A stretch of 64,000 nt of DNA from Apostichopus japonicus (lineage: Eukaryota; Echinodermata; Holothuroidea; Aspidochirotida; Stichopodidae), in contig NC_092576.1 in assembly GCF_037975245.1 (NCBI RefSeq), forward strand, positions 30,234,611 to 30,298,610, written 5' to 3'. The notes beneath the pieces were generated by a model. It saw only the letters and a list, made by a program, of their open reading frames with translations. It was not told the DNA's origin and did not search any database. A program made the translations under genes and the position numbers. Positions 1 through 10,533 of the stretch are shown here, in pieces. The first letter of the stretch is position 1, and every line of letters starts with the position of its first letter.

Positions 1-1704
1 CAAAGGTCAAAGTTTGCGATTTTCGACCTTAACCCTAGGGGTGGTCATTTACCCAAATAAAATTAAAAGGTAGTATACCAATTCACTTGAATTTTTTGGC
101 TGTGATAAAAAGTCATGTGACCCAAACTGACCGGAAGTGTTGGTGGGTGTACCGTGACATCAGTTCAGCCCTTTGACCAAATATCGGCTCCTGTAACCCC
201 CACTATTACATAAAAAAAAATTTGGTCACTTCCGGACAACTTTTCACATTTTTTTCACCTTGGGTCACACTACGCCCCGAGGCGCATGTTTTAGAAATTT
301 ACCAAAATTTTGGGTAAAAATTTGTTTTGGAACCCCTAGGGGGTCCCGTGGGGTGGGGACTGACGAAAATTTTTTCGGAAGTTCGGACATTTTGGTCAAA
401 TGGGACTTAAAAATGGACACTCGCGACCTGGGGTCCTAATTAGGGTTATGCTCACCAGGCCTCGAGGATTATTTCATTTTTGGTACTTAGACGGACATTT
501 TCACTTCCTTACGGATTTTTTTTGGTGAGCTATTGTATTATTCTCTATTCTCTTAACACCACAAGGTGCATGACCAATGAGACGGGATTATAGAGACGGC
601 CCCTCTTGAAATGGGTCTGGAAAAGGTCGTGTATTTCATTTGTGATGAGCTGTGAGAGTTTAGTGTTTGAGTTTTTAATTAAGAGAGCCGTAAAAATGTA
701 CGCACTGTAACGAAAGACAGCCTTTCCGTAGCATTTTGGGTCTGTTATACAATAACCAGTTATTTTCCATTTTCAGATTTCGATTTATTTTAAACCAGTA
801 TAAATATCAAATCTTTACAAATATTTATAAATAGGTGTTCTTGCTAAGGTTAAACAAATGATATGGTAAATGGTGAAAAAAAAAAAAAAAGGAAAAAGTA
901 AAGTGAAAGAAATAAGATTGTAAAATAGATTAAACATAAAATGATGAAACAGTCATTACTGAAACTATAATTAGGTTCTAAACTATCAAATTGTATAAAC
1001 ACTGATGCACAGTATATGAACGAATTTCTATACAGTTGAATTCTTTATTCGGGCAAGATATTTGGATTTCTGGGGGTTCTGGTTGACTTCACTAGATGAC
1101 TCATGAGTGGGACATGCAGTGGGTGTTTTTCGTCATTCCTGATTTTTAGCTCATACCAGCATGCTGGTGTGAGCTATTGTTACAGTGCGGCGTCTATTAC
1201 TCTATCCGTCAACAATTGTTAAAACCACTCCCACTCGCAGTGTTTAATGGAATTTCATGAAACTTGGACACAAGGACCATTGGGTATAGGGCCATCAGAG
1301 ATAGTCCGAAATTTGGGGTCAAAGGTCACCTGTGGGCCGTAATGGGCCATTTTGTGGATATAGGCAAAATGCTTCTTCTCCTACAGATTCCATGGTACAA
1401 TGCTGAGGGTTTGTCACGATAGTACTATGGAACTGTTACCTTCAGGGTGTTCATGAATTTGAGATCAAAGACGAACTAGGGGTCTTTTGTGGCCCGGGCC
1501 GCGGCCCTATATTTTCAAATTGCTTCCGTTCGTACAGTGTATGGCCAGTTATATTGAAACTTGGTCACAACGTTCGGAAAATTTAGGTCAAAGGTCATAT
1601 AGGGGGTCATCGGGGGTCATTGTTTCTAATATTTTCAAATATCTCAATTTCCTCAAGATTTTGATGGATCATATTCAAATTCATATTCAAATTCAAACTC
1701 CCAT
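1..1704. repeat. Non-coding interspersed repeat DNA
   Basis: I see no gene in this stretch. From about 1147 there is a repeat that starts with a short palindrome (CCAGCATGCTGG) and then contains two related passages, around 1250-1330 and 1545-1610. Each passage reads roughly 'gaaacttgg-cacaa ... ggtcaaaggtca', so they look like diverged units about 300 bases apart. Similar GGTCAAAGGTCA wording occurs at the very start of the window and again near 44.2-44.5 kb. A poly-A run lies near 878-891. No open frame here resembles a protein I recognise. Confidence 0.5.
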
Positions 1705-3405
1705 CGTTTCTTTAAAGCAATAAGAATAGTACAACAAAAGAGTAAGAGAGACCCTATTACAATTAAAATTGGCGATAAACATATAGGAGATACCGACGCA
1801 AAAATTAAAGAAATCAGCAAACATTTCGAAAAGACTTTTAACTGCAATATTCCAGATCCCAAACCAAACGTGTTTCCAGAGAAACTAAACACGCCCTTTG
1901 ATGAAGATGAAATTAAACAAGCAGTCTCATCCTTAAAAAATAATAAAACCCCAGGTTGTGACAAGGTCACAGCCGAACATCTCAAATATGCCCCATGCAC
2001 ACACAAACACATAGCAAATATCTTAAATAGTATAGCCGAATCAGGAGATTTCCCAATTGAAATTAAACAAGGAATCCTAACTCCTATCCAAAAACCGGGA
2101 AAGACTAAAGGTCCACCAGAAAACTTAAGACTAGTAATTTTATTATCAACACTGAGGAAAATTCTTGCGGTTTGTGTGGCCAGGAGGATTCGTCCGTCAA
2201 TTGATGAGCATATCCTCCCCATTACCCAAACTGCCTACACTTCAGGACGTTGCACAGCTGAACTTGTCTTCGCTTTTAAAGTGCTAGCAGAAAAAGCTAT
2301 AACATCCATAGGTTACACTATAAATCTATTGATGCTAGATATGAGCAAGGCGTTCGACACAATTCAAAGAGGATCCTTGCTAACTGACCTAGAACAGGTT
2401 CTTGACAACGACGAACTTCACCTGATATCACTACTAATCGATAACGTCTCCTACACCGTCAAATTAGAGGGCAAACTAGGACTTCCTTTTAACACTAACA
2501 TTGGTTCACCACAAGGAGATAGTGCAAGTGCACTATTTTTTATAACTTATCTAGCCAACTCTATGAAATCAGATGATAATGATATCGATGCAGTTATCCT
2601 GCCATCGCAGTTAGTTGATCATGATTACAGCACTACCACCACTAATTCTTTTTTCACAGTAGACCAACAATACGCTGATGATATCTCTTGGGCATCAACT
2701 GGTCAGCATATACTGCAAGACATCGAAAAACGAGTCTCTGACAAACTGGCAGTAAGAAATCTGAAAATCAATTGCACAAAAACTGAGAAATTTACAATCA
2801 CAAGAAAAGGAAATGACAGTTGGAAGAAATGTAAATATGTTGGAAGCTTGCTGGGGACCGAAGAAGACATTAACAGAAGAATTGGTATAACCAACGGTGC
2901 TTTCAACACACTGTCAAGCATTTTTAAAAGCAAAAACATAAGCCGGAAAATTAAGCTTAGGATCTTTGAGACTTTATTAAAGAGTATTTTTTTGTACAAT
3001 TGCGAACTGTGGGGCACAACGAAGGATCTTGATCGCAAAATTGACACTTTTCAAAGGAGACTACTTCGAAATATCCTCAACATTAGATGGACCAATAATA
3101 ATTGGTTATCAAATGATGAGCTCTACAACGAAACCAACCAAACACCTTGGTCATCGATAGTCGCACATAGAAGATTGAGATTTTTCGGTCATGTAGCAAG
3201 ACTCCAAGAGGACGCTCCAGCAAAGGTTGCTTTAAGAGAAGCACTGAGACATACTGCTAAACCAGTTGGAAGGCCCGTGACTACATTGCTTGGAAAAATA
3301 AAATCGCAATTCAAGGACATTAATATTAACAATTTCGAAGAAGCAATAAACCTTGCGCAAGATCGTGATACGTGGCGGAGGTTAATCACTGAGCATGTCG
3401 GATAG
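1705..3405 (+). CDS. 5'-truncated LINE reverse transcriptase
   Basis: The open frame encodes the reverse transcriptase half of a non-LTR retrotransposon. Visible blocks in order are LKNNKTPGCDKVTAEHLK (finger), LDMSKAFDT (motif A, first catalytic Asp), IGSPQGDSASALFF (motif B) and QYADDIS (motif C, the DD pair). A C-terminal region with RRLLRNILNIRW and RRLRFFGHVARLQ is typical of LINE tails. An ATG-less frame is already open before the first recognisable residues (FFKAIR, near 1711), and no endonuclease or ORF1 lies upstream. The copy is therefore cut off at its 5' end, as expected from incomplete target-primed reverse transcription. The frame has no internal stop, so the insertion is fairly young or conserved. 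The next 100 bases look like its 3' UTR; no clear poly-A tail or target duplication was found. The exact LINE clade is unclear. Confidence 0.85.
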   Translation, partial: RFFKAIRIVQQKSKRDPITIKIGDKHIGDTDAKIKEISKHFEKTFNCNIPDPKPNVFPEKLNTPFDEDEIKQAVSSLKNNKTPGCDKVTAEHLKYAPCTHKHIANILNSIAESGDFPIEIKQGILTPIQKPGKTKGPPENLRLVILLSTLRKILAVCVARRIRPSIDEHILPITQTAYTSGRCTAELVFAFKVLAEKAITSIGYTINLLMLDMSKAFDTIQRGSLLTDLEQVLDNDELHLISLLIDNVSYTVKLEGKLGLPFNTNIGSPQGDSASALFFITYLANSMKSDDNDIDAVILPSQLVDHDYSTTTTNSFFTVDQQYADDISWASTGQHILQDIEKRVSDKLAVRNLKINCTKTEKFTITRKGNDSWKKCKYVGSLLGTEEDINRRIGITNGAFNTLSSIFKSKNISRKIKLRIFETLLKSIFLYNCELWGTTKDLDRKIDTFQRRLLRNILNIRWTNNNWLSNDELYNETNQTPWSSIVAHRRLRFFGHVARLQEDAPAKVALREALRHTAKPVGRPVTTLLGKIKSQFKDININNFEEAINLAQDRDTWRRLITEHVG

Positions 3406-4200
3406 ACGAGACTCAACTTACTACTACTACTATATTCAAAGTTCACTGATGATTGTTGGATTGTGTCTGAATCAGGTGATGCCTAATAATTTTTGGTCAA
3501 AGGTTAATTAATTACAATTAACCCCCATTATTTAAAAACAATCTGAGCCTTCACCTTTTTCCAAAGCTCCTTTAATTTGTCTCCCAGTCTCTGCAGTGTT
3601 TGTTTACATTTGTGGTTAAGCTCTGCAGAGGCTGTTAGTGGAATTAAAGCAGGATTGGGAGTTGTTATTAACAGTTGAACTCTAAGCATGAGAGCCCTAT
3701 AGCCAATCAACACTTGCCGATTCTTAGAAGTCTTTCAGCCTGAGGTATGTGGCGCGAGAAAGCGGAATATTCTACGCATAAATATATATGTGCTGTACTT
3801 GCGAAATACATAGATGGTTAACTTCAAAAATACATTTTAGACATATTTATATATATGTTTAAACATATATATTCCCTGAAAATTAGATTTATATATTCTC
3901 CAGGCGTGCAGAAATTATTTTCTTAATAACAAATATGTATTCTGTGCAAAAATATATATTCTCTTACAGTAAATATTCTGTGTCAAAAATATGTATTCTC
4001 TAACACAAAAATAATATTATTTTTATGCCATAGTAAATTTGAAAAAAATATATTATCTTACAATAAATATTCTGTAACGATATATATACTAACACAAAAA
4101 TTCAATTTTTCTATACCAAGAATATATATATTCTGTAAGGAAAAAACTATACTCTCTAAGAAAAAAAAAATATATTCTCTAAAAAATATATACATTTCAG

Positions 4201-4447
4201 TGAAAATGCGCCCTTTAATACCACTGCTATAACAGTGTATCTGCCTTGGACATTTTAATAGGCTCTCGCGGTAGATCGCAGGAAATTTGAGCTGTGCAAG
4301 TGACTTTCCCACGCTCGTTTCCTTTGCAAGGCTTGGCAAATTGATTACGTAACACACCGGCTCACGTTCCAAACTAATAAATTTGGGATGTGGAGAAGTG
4401 GGCAGTGGCCAAAATGAACGGCAGGTTTACTACAGGGCGTATTTTCA
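4201..4447. mobile_element. Small MITE, copy 1
   Basis: This 247-bp unit has inverted ends, TGAAAATGCGCCCT at 4201 and AGGGCGTATTTTCA ending at 4447. A second, diverged copy with the same ends and interior lies at 31308-31539. Shared interior words include aatttgagctgtg, gtgactttcccacgc and agaagtgggcagt. It is inserted in the left arm of the foldback element and interrupts its AT repeats. No convincing target duplication was seen. Confidence 0.65.
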
Positions 4448-5349
4448 AATGTTGAAATTCTGGTACAGAAAAATATTTTTCTGTAACAAAATATATAAAT
4501 TCTGTTACAGAAATGATATATATTGTAAAGAATAAATTATAGTCTATGCAAAAATATATTTCTATTGTACGTACGGAAAATATATATATTCTCTAACATT
4601 CAAGCTCTATTCTGTGCGAAAAATATATTCTGTACGTAAAATATATTCTGTACGAAAAATATAATCTGTACGAAAAATATATATGCTATGCAAAGTACGG
4701 TGCAGCTCTGTAAGTGCCAACTGAGATTTTGGTGTTTCAGTAACTTCAGTGACCAGCTTATTCATTATATTGCTGTTTTCTTCACATCCACTTTCTTTCC
4801 GTTGATGTATAGACTCCTTGCAGAAGTGCAACAAAATAATTGAAAGACTGTGGTTAGAGAAGAACAAATAGTGGATTATATGCTAAGTCTTAGCCTAGTG
4901 TAAGAAATAAGTATGCTGTTTAGAGTAGTCTAACGTTAACATCACACTACCAACTATCCTATACTTACGCGCCATATGTACGCCATGATTACAGTACTGC
5001 TGCTATAACGTATGTTTCGTATGTGATACGATATGTTAATGGGACTGTGAAGCCGGCTAGATACAGTGGAGCTTTGCTGTCGATCGTATCGTCGTACTAT
5101 CATGTGCAATGTGATGTCGCAAAACCACTAACTTTGAACTGCATTTCGGTTCTGAGCAAGGAAGTACATTGTACTTGCACACTTATGGCCAAAGTAATAA
5201 ATAAGCTGTTCAATGAAGTTGCACTTACAGAGCTCCGTAAATTGTATAGCATATATATTTTTCGTACAGAGTATATTTTTCTTTGTACTTTGTTTAGCAT
5301 ATATATTTTTTTTACACAATAGATTTTTAGCACAGAATAGAAGTTGGTT

Positions 5350-5408
5350 TTTATATATATATATATATATGTAATATATATATATATCATATATATATAT
5401 TATTTTTC
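5350..5408. repeat. (TA)n simple repeat
   Basis: This is a run of alternating TA with a few interruptions inside the right arm of the foldback element. It can form a cruciform and explains the overlapping short frames on both strands here. Confidence 0.8.
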
Positions 5409-5968
5409 TTACAAAGAATAAAAATAGATTTTTGCACAGACCATCATTTTTTCTTTACAATATATATTGTCACAGAATTAATATATTTTGTTACAGAAAA
5501 ATATATATCAGTCGCACAATTGACATAGTTTTTGAAAAGGATATATATATATTTCTTTAGAGAATACATTTTTTTCTCTTAGAGAATAAATATATTGTTG
5601 GCAGAGAAAATGTGTTAGAGAATATATATTTCCAACAGAATATTTACTGTAAAAGAATATATATTTTGGCACAGAATATTTACTGTAAAAGAATATATAC
5701 TTTTGCACAGAATACATATTTGTTATTAAGAAAATACACTCTGTACGCCTGAAGAATATATAAATATATACTTTAAGGGAATAAATATAATTTTCAGGGA
5801 ACATATATGTGTAAACATATATATCAATATGTCTAAAATGTATGTCTAAACGTTAACTATGTATGTCTAAACGTTAACTATGTATGTATTTCGCAGGTAC
5901 AGCATATATATATATATATATATTTATACGTAATATATTCCGCTTTCTCGCGCGCCATAGAGGTATGT

Positions 5969-6532
5969 AGGCAGTCAGCCAAAATTTTTGGGAAGGAGTG
6001 CTTGTGAAGTTATGTCTGCTCAGGTAGAGGGGAGAAAGTTTAATAGGACAGGTCAGTAGTATTGTTTGAGAGAGTGGGTAAAATTGGATTGACAGGGGGA
6101 AAATAGAAATTATAGCCAGTGGTGTGGCCATCATTCTGTTAACGTGTGGGGGGGGGGGTTATCGCCGTTTTGAGCTAGGGGTATGAAATTGAGAAAATTT
6201 CATGCAAGCTGGTACTATATTTTTTATAAGTCAAGTTATCTTCAAGAATTGTCTTATATTTTGGTCAGTCTGTCTGAATTTACGTTTTTAATTAGGACGG
6301 ATACAATATAATATACGAAAATAGAAATTAATCCTTTCGCTCTCGAAAGTTTGGAATATTTAAGGGTCCTTGGATGCAATCTGGTGCTACATTGGTTGTC
6401 TTTGGAAGTAAATTTTTAACCTCTTATAGGCTGCCCGAATTTTCCAGGACTTTCACACGAATTTTGGCTCCTCGCCTCTCCTCGTACACCTATGTCAACT
6501 CATAAACTTATATAAACTCATAAAGGCGTATG
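5969..6532. other. No gene seen
   Basis: This is unassigned DNA between the foldback element and LINE remnants. It contains a poly-G run near 6149-6158. Nothing else could be recognised. Confidence 0.4.
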
Positions 6533-7420
6533 CTATCTGTTTGCTTGTATTGAGAGAGGTAGTAGCAACCTGTTCATTTGTATTGAGAAAGGTGGAATCT
6601 GAAAAATGCCCGGAAATTTGGTGGGCCATGAAGTTTTGTGGGCCCTACATTTTTCAGCTCCAAAAGGTATGAGCTTCTGTACCATTGGTGCTCTAGTTTC
6701 TGTCATTCTGACGAAGTCTCTCCTAGCAGCTCCATTTACTTCCTCACTTAATGATTGATATTCGATATGCAGTATTTGTGATGCATACTTAAGGAATTTC
6801 GTCATTCGGGATTTATCTTTACCAGAAATGAAGTGATACCAGACAGGTACAGTGTACAGGTATTGTGTATTGTACAGGTATTGTGTGGTGATGAAAGAAC
6901 GGAAAACACTCTCCTTTGCACCTTCATCGAAGAAATATACTACGTAAGCCAAGCTGGACAGCATGTAATACACTCAATGCCTTCGATATATGACAACTGA
7001 ATGTCAGTTTATCTTCTATACATACCCCTAAGTAGTCACTCTTTGACGTTCGCTCTACCTTCCTTCGACCCATGTATTTCAACCCTACTTGATCCTGCCG
7101 ATAAGAGACCCTCGTGCTTAATGCTAGCGTTAGCAAAGCACATTTCCTTGGACTTTGCTGGATTGAGCAGTAGATTGTTCCGATCACAGGTTGAAACTAT
7201 ACCATACACTGAACTGTGATAATTTCACTGACCATTTGCAAACGAACTCTTCGATATCCCACAGGATATTGCGGTGTCGTCAGCATATTTCGTGACTGAG
7301 AGATGGTCATTAGATCTAATCTCATCAGTGTATAAAGTGAACAATATAGCAGACAATGGGCTTCCCTGGGGCACACCAACTCTAATATCAGACCTGTTCG
7401 ATAGTCCTTTCTCCAACTTA
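6533..7420 (-). pseudogene. LINE reverse transcriptase remnant (motifs B and C, thumb)
   Basis: On the minus strand, motif B (VGVPQGSPLSAILF) and motif C (KYADDTA) of a LINE reverse transcriptase are readable around 7290-7400. Downstream at about 6924-7187 there is thumb-like sequence (SDYLGVCIEDKLTF). At 6533-6973 comes a C-terminal stretch (ESVFRSFITTQYLY, WYHFISGKDKSRMTKFL) in other frames, so several frameshifts have accumulated. The finger region and motif A are missing. It joins directly to ORF1-like sequence upstream (7440-7951), which implies an internal deletion that removed the end of ORF1, the endonuclease and half of the reverse transcriptase. A small in-frame duplication (TQYLYNTQYLY) is visible. 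Confidence 0.7.
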
Positions 7421-7439
7421 ACTTGGGGCCTTTGGCGTG

Positions 7440-7951
7440 GTGGATCGCGGTTTTTAAGAAAAAGCTGCTCCACATTAGCTTTAACTTCTGCATCAGAAAC
7501 TTCATCCCTGATGAGGTTATTAACTCTTTTTCTCCGTCTCTGTCTATCTAATGTTTCTTTCACTTCCTCTGAGACCTGTTTTTCCATTGAAAATACTTGG
7601 GGTCTGAAATATTAATCTTTCCTTCGAGCTCTTGAATTCTACCTTCATTGTTGCTCACTTTGTAACCAATATGTGCAAGGGATTTCTCTGTTTTAGTTTT
7701 GTTTTCAATTTCTAATAACTTTGCTTCCATGTTATCTTGCTTTTGCTTCATTTTTGTTATTTCCTTACATTGCCATGGAATATCCTGTGATCCTTATGGC
7801 CAAATTTGTTAAGTGCTGCATACAGCTCCTCATTTAGTCCCTCACAGTCTTTGTGAAACCAAAGTTTACAGATGTCACATAAAACAGCCTTATCAGTTGC
7901 ACTTATTCTATCTTCACACCTACCACAACAACCTCTTCTTGAAGCTGCCAT
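7440..7951 (-). pseudogene. LINE ORF1 remnant: PHD-type finger plus coiled coil
   Basis: The frame beginning at 7951 reads GRCEDRISATDKAVLCDICK followed by LWFHKDCEGL. This is the Cys4-His-Cys spacing of a PHD-like finger, as found at the N-terminus of ORF1 in CR1-type LINEs of marine invertebrates. After a frame change, 7560-7751 encodes a charged heptad-rich segment (DNMEAKLLEIENKTKTEKS) consistent with a coiled coil. A third frame continues with SEEVKETLDRQRRRKRVNNL before running into reverse transcriptase sequence. It is broken by at least two frameshifts and is not expected to make a full protein. Confidence 0.6.
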
Positions 7952-8274
7952 GTCAGAAAGAGTACAAGGAAATGGGCCTTGTCAGGTGGAAAAGGCAGAA
8001 TCCTAATTCACATCAAAGCACACTAGCACAAATAACTTCGCAATAAATCTCAAAGTTGAAATATGAATTTGTGCAAATGCTGATAGGTTCACATGATGAG
8101 CTATAACATTATGCTAAATTGTAGCATAACTGGCATGGTCATATACAGTACAATTTTCACACAAATTGAATCCCAAAACATCCAAGCCTTCCAGCAAAGA
8201 TATAAACAAATGTCTAAACTGAGGCCCACAGTAAGCTAAAAACGGCTCACAAAGTATGATTTATCCACAAAGAG

Positions 8275-8937
8275 TTAAGTAAAACTTATGAAAATCCAAG
8301 ATATAACAGAGCATAAATCCAACAGTTCTGCACATTGATCTACCATCCAGTCACCTAGTTTATAATTTAAATAGCTTGTAATAATTGTGGGTTTAATACA
8401 AAGTTTCTGTTCACTTTTAAGCCTAACTTCAACAGCATTATGATCACTATTTAAAATGTTATCAACAACACACACTTTAGTAAGTTCTAGGGCGGTAGTT
8501 AATACCAAATCAATAACAGTAGATTCAAAACAGGGTTTGTGGATGGGCTCCAAGAATGATGCAATGGCTTCAAGAACACCACCACCTCTAGTCCCACGAT
8601 CTTTCCTGATAATGGTAAAATCTGAGTGAAAGCCGAGTTCAATGGTTTCACAAGATTCTCACAGCGAGCTTTCATTGTTGCAAATAAGATGGTAGGAATG
8701 GCATGCTAAATGTGCTTGTAGATCATGGGCCTTGAACCGTAAACTACGGGCATTTATGGAAATACCACTTAGGCCACGATTTCTATGGTTTATATGCGGC
8801 GCTAAAATACTACAGTTATCAAAATCTTCGGTAACTCGAATAGCGTCAGAATAGTTAAGAGTGTTGATTGCACAGCTTGCAATCAGGGGAAACTTGAGGG
8901 CATTATCACGCAGACACAGTTGGAAGTAAGCTTTCAC
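8275..8937 (-). pseudogene. LINE APE-type endonuclease remnant
   Basis: Two minus-strand frames hold pieces of an apurinic-type endonuclease of a LINE ORF2. The upstream piece (8659-8937) ends in GLSGISINARSLRFKAHDLQ, the usual start of the domain. The downstream piece (8275-8553) contains STVIDLVLTT and NILNSDHNAVEV; its SDH motif carries a catalytic Asp-His pair. Between them a third frame reads DFTIIRKDRGTRGGGVLEAI, so the central substrate-binding region has been deleted and frames have shifted. The reverse transcriptase that should follow is absent; sequence below 8275 is unrecognised until an ORF1 remnant begins at 7951. It may be the distant continuation of the 2A-bearing ORF1 at 15.1 kb, but that is speculation. 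Confidence 0.65.
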
Positions 8938-10533
8938 AATTTATTTATTTCCTCAAACTGTCTTTCTTGACTACCTGTCTGAATCTGGTGACTACAAACA
9001 TACAAATAAAATAAAAACATAAGTAAACTAATAACATAACATAATCATCATATGTCATTACCTGCTAACTTCTTGTTATTAATGTTGCTTACATCCCTTT
9101 ATTTAGCGGCAAAAGTCATATAGATATGAGACAAATATTTAGACATAGGCACAACATGATACACATTTGAAACATAGTGGTGCACAGTCTCCGGCCTTAA
9201 CCACTAGGCTACCTGACGACCTGATAAGTTCTCGCTCATACAGTACAAAGTTACCTTCAGTGCACTATCAAAATCTTTCACAGAATATTGTTTAGTAGTT
9301 AAATATAAACAGTTATTATGACAAAGTTCATACCTGGCAGAATGTTTTAATTTGCAGTTATCAACAATAAATCTAACATATCATTATGCAATGAAATTAT
9401 ACTGACTGAAAATATGGTGACCTTTAATGTCAAACATAAGCTGTACAATAATCATGGAACACTTTGCTTACGTGACTATGACTAAACAACTGCTGGCATC
9501 TCAGCATTGAATCTCCACATTACTGCATATCTGTATAAAGCCAGACGTGAACTTAAGGGTAATACAGTATTCTGACAATAATTATGCATGAAGTCATTAA
9601 CATTTCCTGATTGATTTCTCAACAATGAGCAAAATAATCCCAACTATGCACGACAAAATTTTCCTTAAATAACTCTTTAATAAACAATACATCATTATAT
9701 GAATGCATTTTACTTCACAAAATATAGCACAAGTTTCATACATTTCAATTTGCTTACATATGTGAAATAATTCAACACGTAGTATGCGGTTAGAAGCATG
9801 AGTCAGAATGATTGACAGCGCTAAGAAGGTGACTGAAGGTCGCCATCTTGAATACATTTTGCAAGCCTCGATATGACCAGCAAACGGTCCAAAATACATG
9901 AATTCATTCATCATACACACCCTTAATGATAACCTCAGTGATATTACGTCAAATATTAATATCAGAATGACATTTCAATAACAGACATGATAAATACAAC
10001 ATATGAAACTTTCCTTAATCAGTTTATGCATCGATTCGCCCTGTAGGTGTTCGGTAAGCTCACTAGCGTTGTACCGAACAAATCAATAAAGCTTATCCAA
10101 GATAATCTTATGAATAAATGATATTTGAGAAAAATCATGTAACGTAACATACTCTTCGAACGATCCACTGACATAATCTTGCTTGATTAGTTTGGAAAAT
10201 TCGTGATTCTTCCATAAATTACGGATGATTCATGACTCTAAATCTTGGCTTTGACTTAGCCATTTCACTAAACAATGCTGTGCTTTTTTAGAACTCGATG
10301 GTGGCGCTACACACAAACAATTACATGGAGGTGAAAACTATTCTAACCGATCATTCAAAACAACATTGATACAATATGAAATTAACATAATATACCCAAA
10401 ATACTGTGTTATATGAAGCGCAACGCATGCTGTGGGCTGCTCAGGACATTTCATTTCCAAAATAATACAAAAGTAATGACAAGACAGCCTGGTCAGCTTA
10501 TAAAAATAGAGGGCGCGCTCGCTTTTGCTAGCC
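8938..10533. other. No gene seen; possible tRNA-like fragment
   Basis: No protein-like frame was found. Reading the minus strand near 9185-9222 gives GTAGCCTAGTGGTTAAGGC, which resembles the 5' part of a tRNA including an A box. There is no matching B box nearby, so at most this is a piece of a tRNA-derived SINE. Confidence 0.35.

Larger units (their letters stand above)
3750..5959. mobile_element. Large foldback (inverted-arm) DNA element
   Basis: The two ends are inverted copies: TGGCGCGAGAAAGCGG at 3750 matches the reverse complement of CCGCTTTCTCGCGCGCCA ending at 5957. The similarity continues inward for several hundred bases through AT-rich 'aatatatattctgt' repeats. It reaches about 4775 on the left and 5190 on the right, where GAGCTCTGTAAGTGC-like sequence is still mirrored. 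The direct repeat GAGGTATGT occurs immediately outside both ends (3742-3750 and 5960-5968), a candidate 8-9-bp target duplication. No transposase frame is visible; short frames on both strands are by-products of the AT repeats. A MITE is nested in the left arm. The 8-9-bp duplication would suit a hAT- or Mutator-mobilised non-autonomous element, but the superfamily is not certain. Confidence 0.65.

Noticed and set aside
5100-5804. Short frames rich in Ile, Tyr and Phe on both strands
   Set aside because: They are translations of AT-repeat arms of the foldback element.
9183-9225. Minus-strand tRNA or intact SINE
   Set aside because: Only an A-box-like phrase is present; no B box or SINE body was found.
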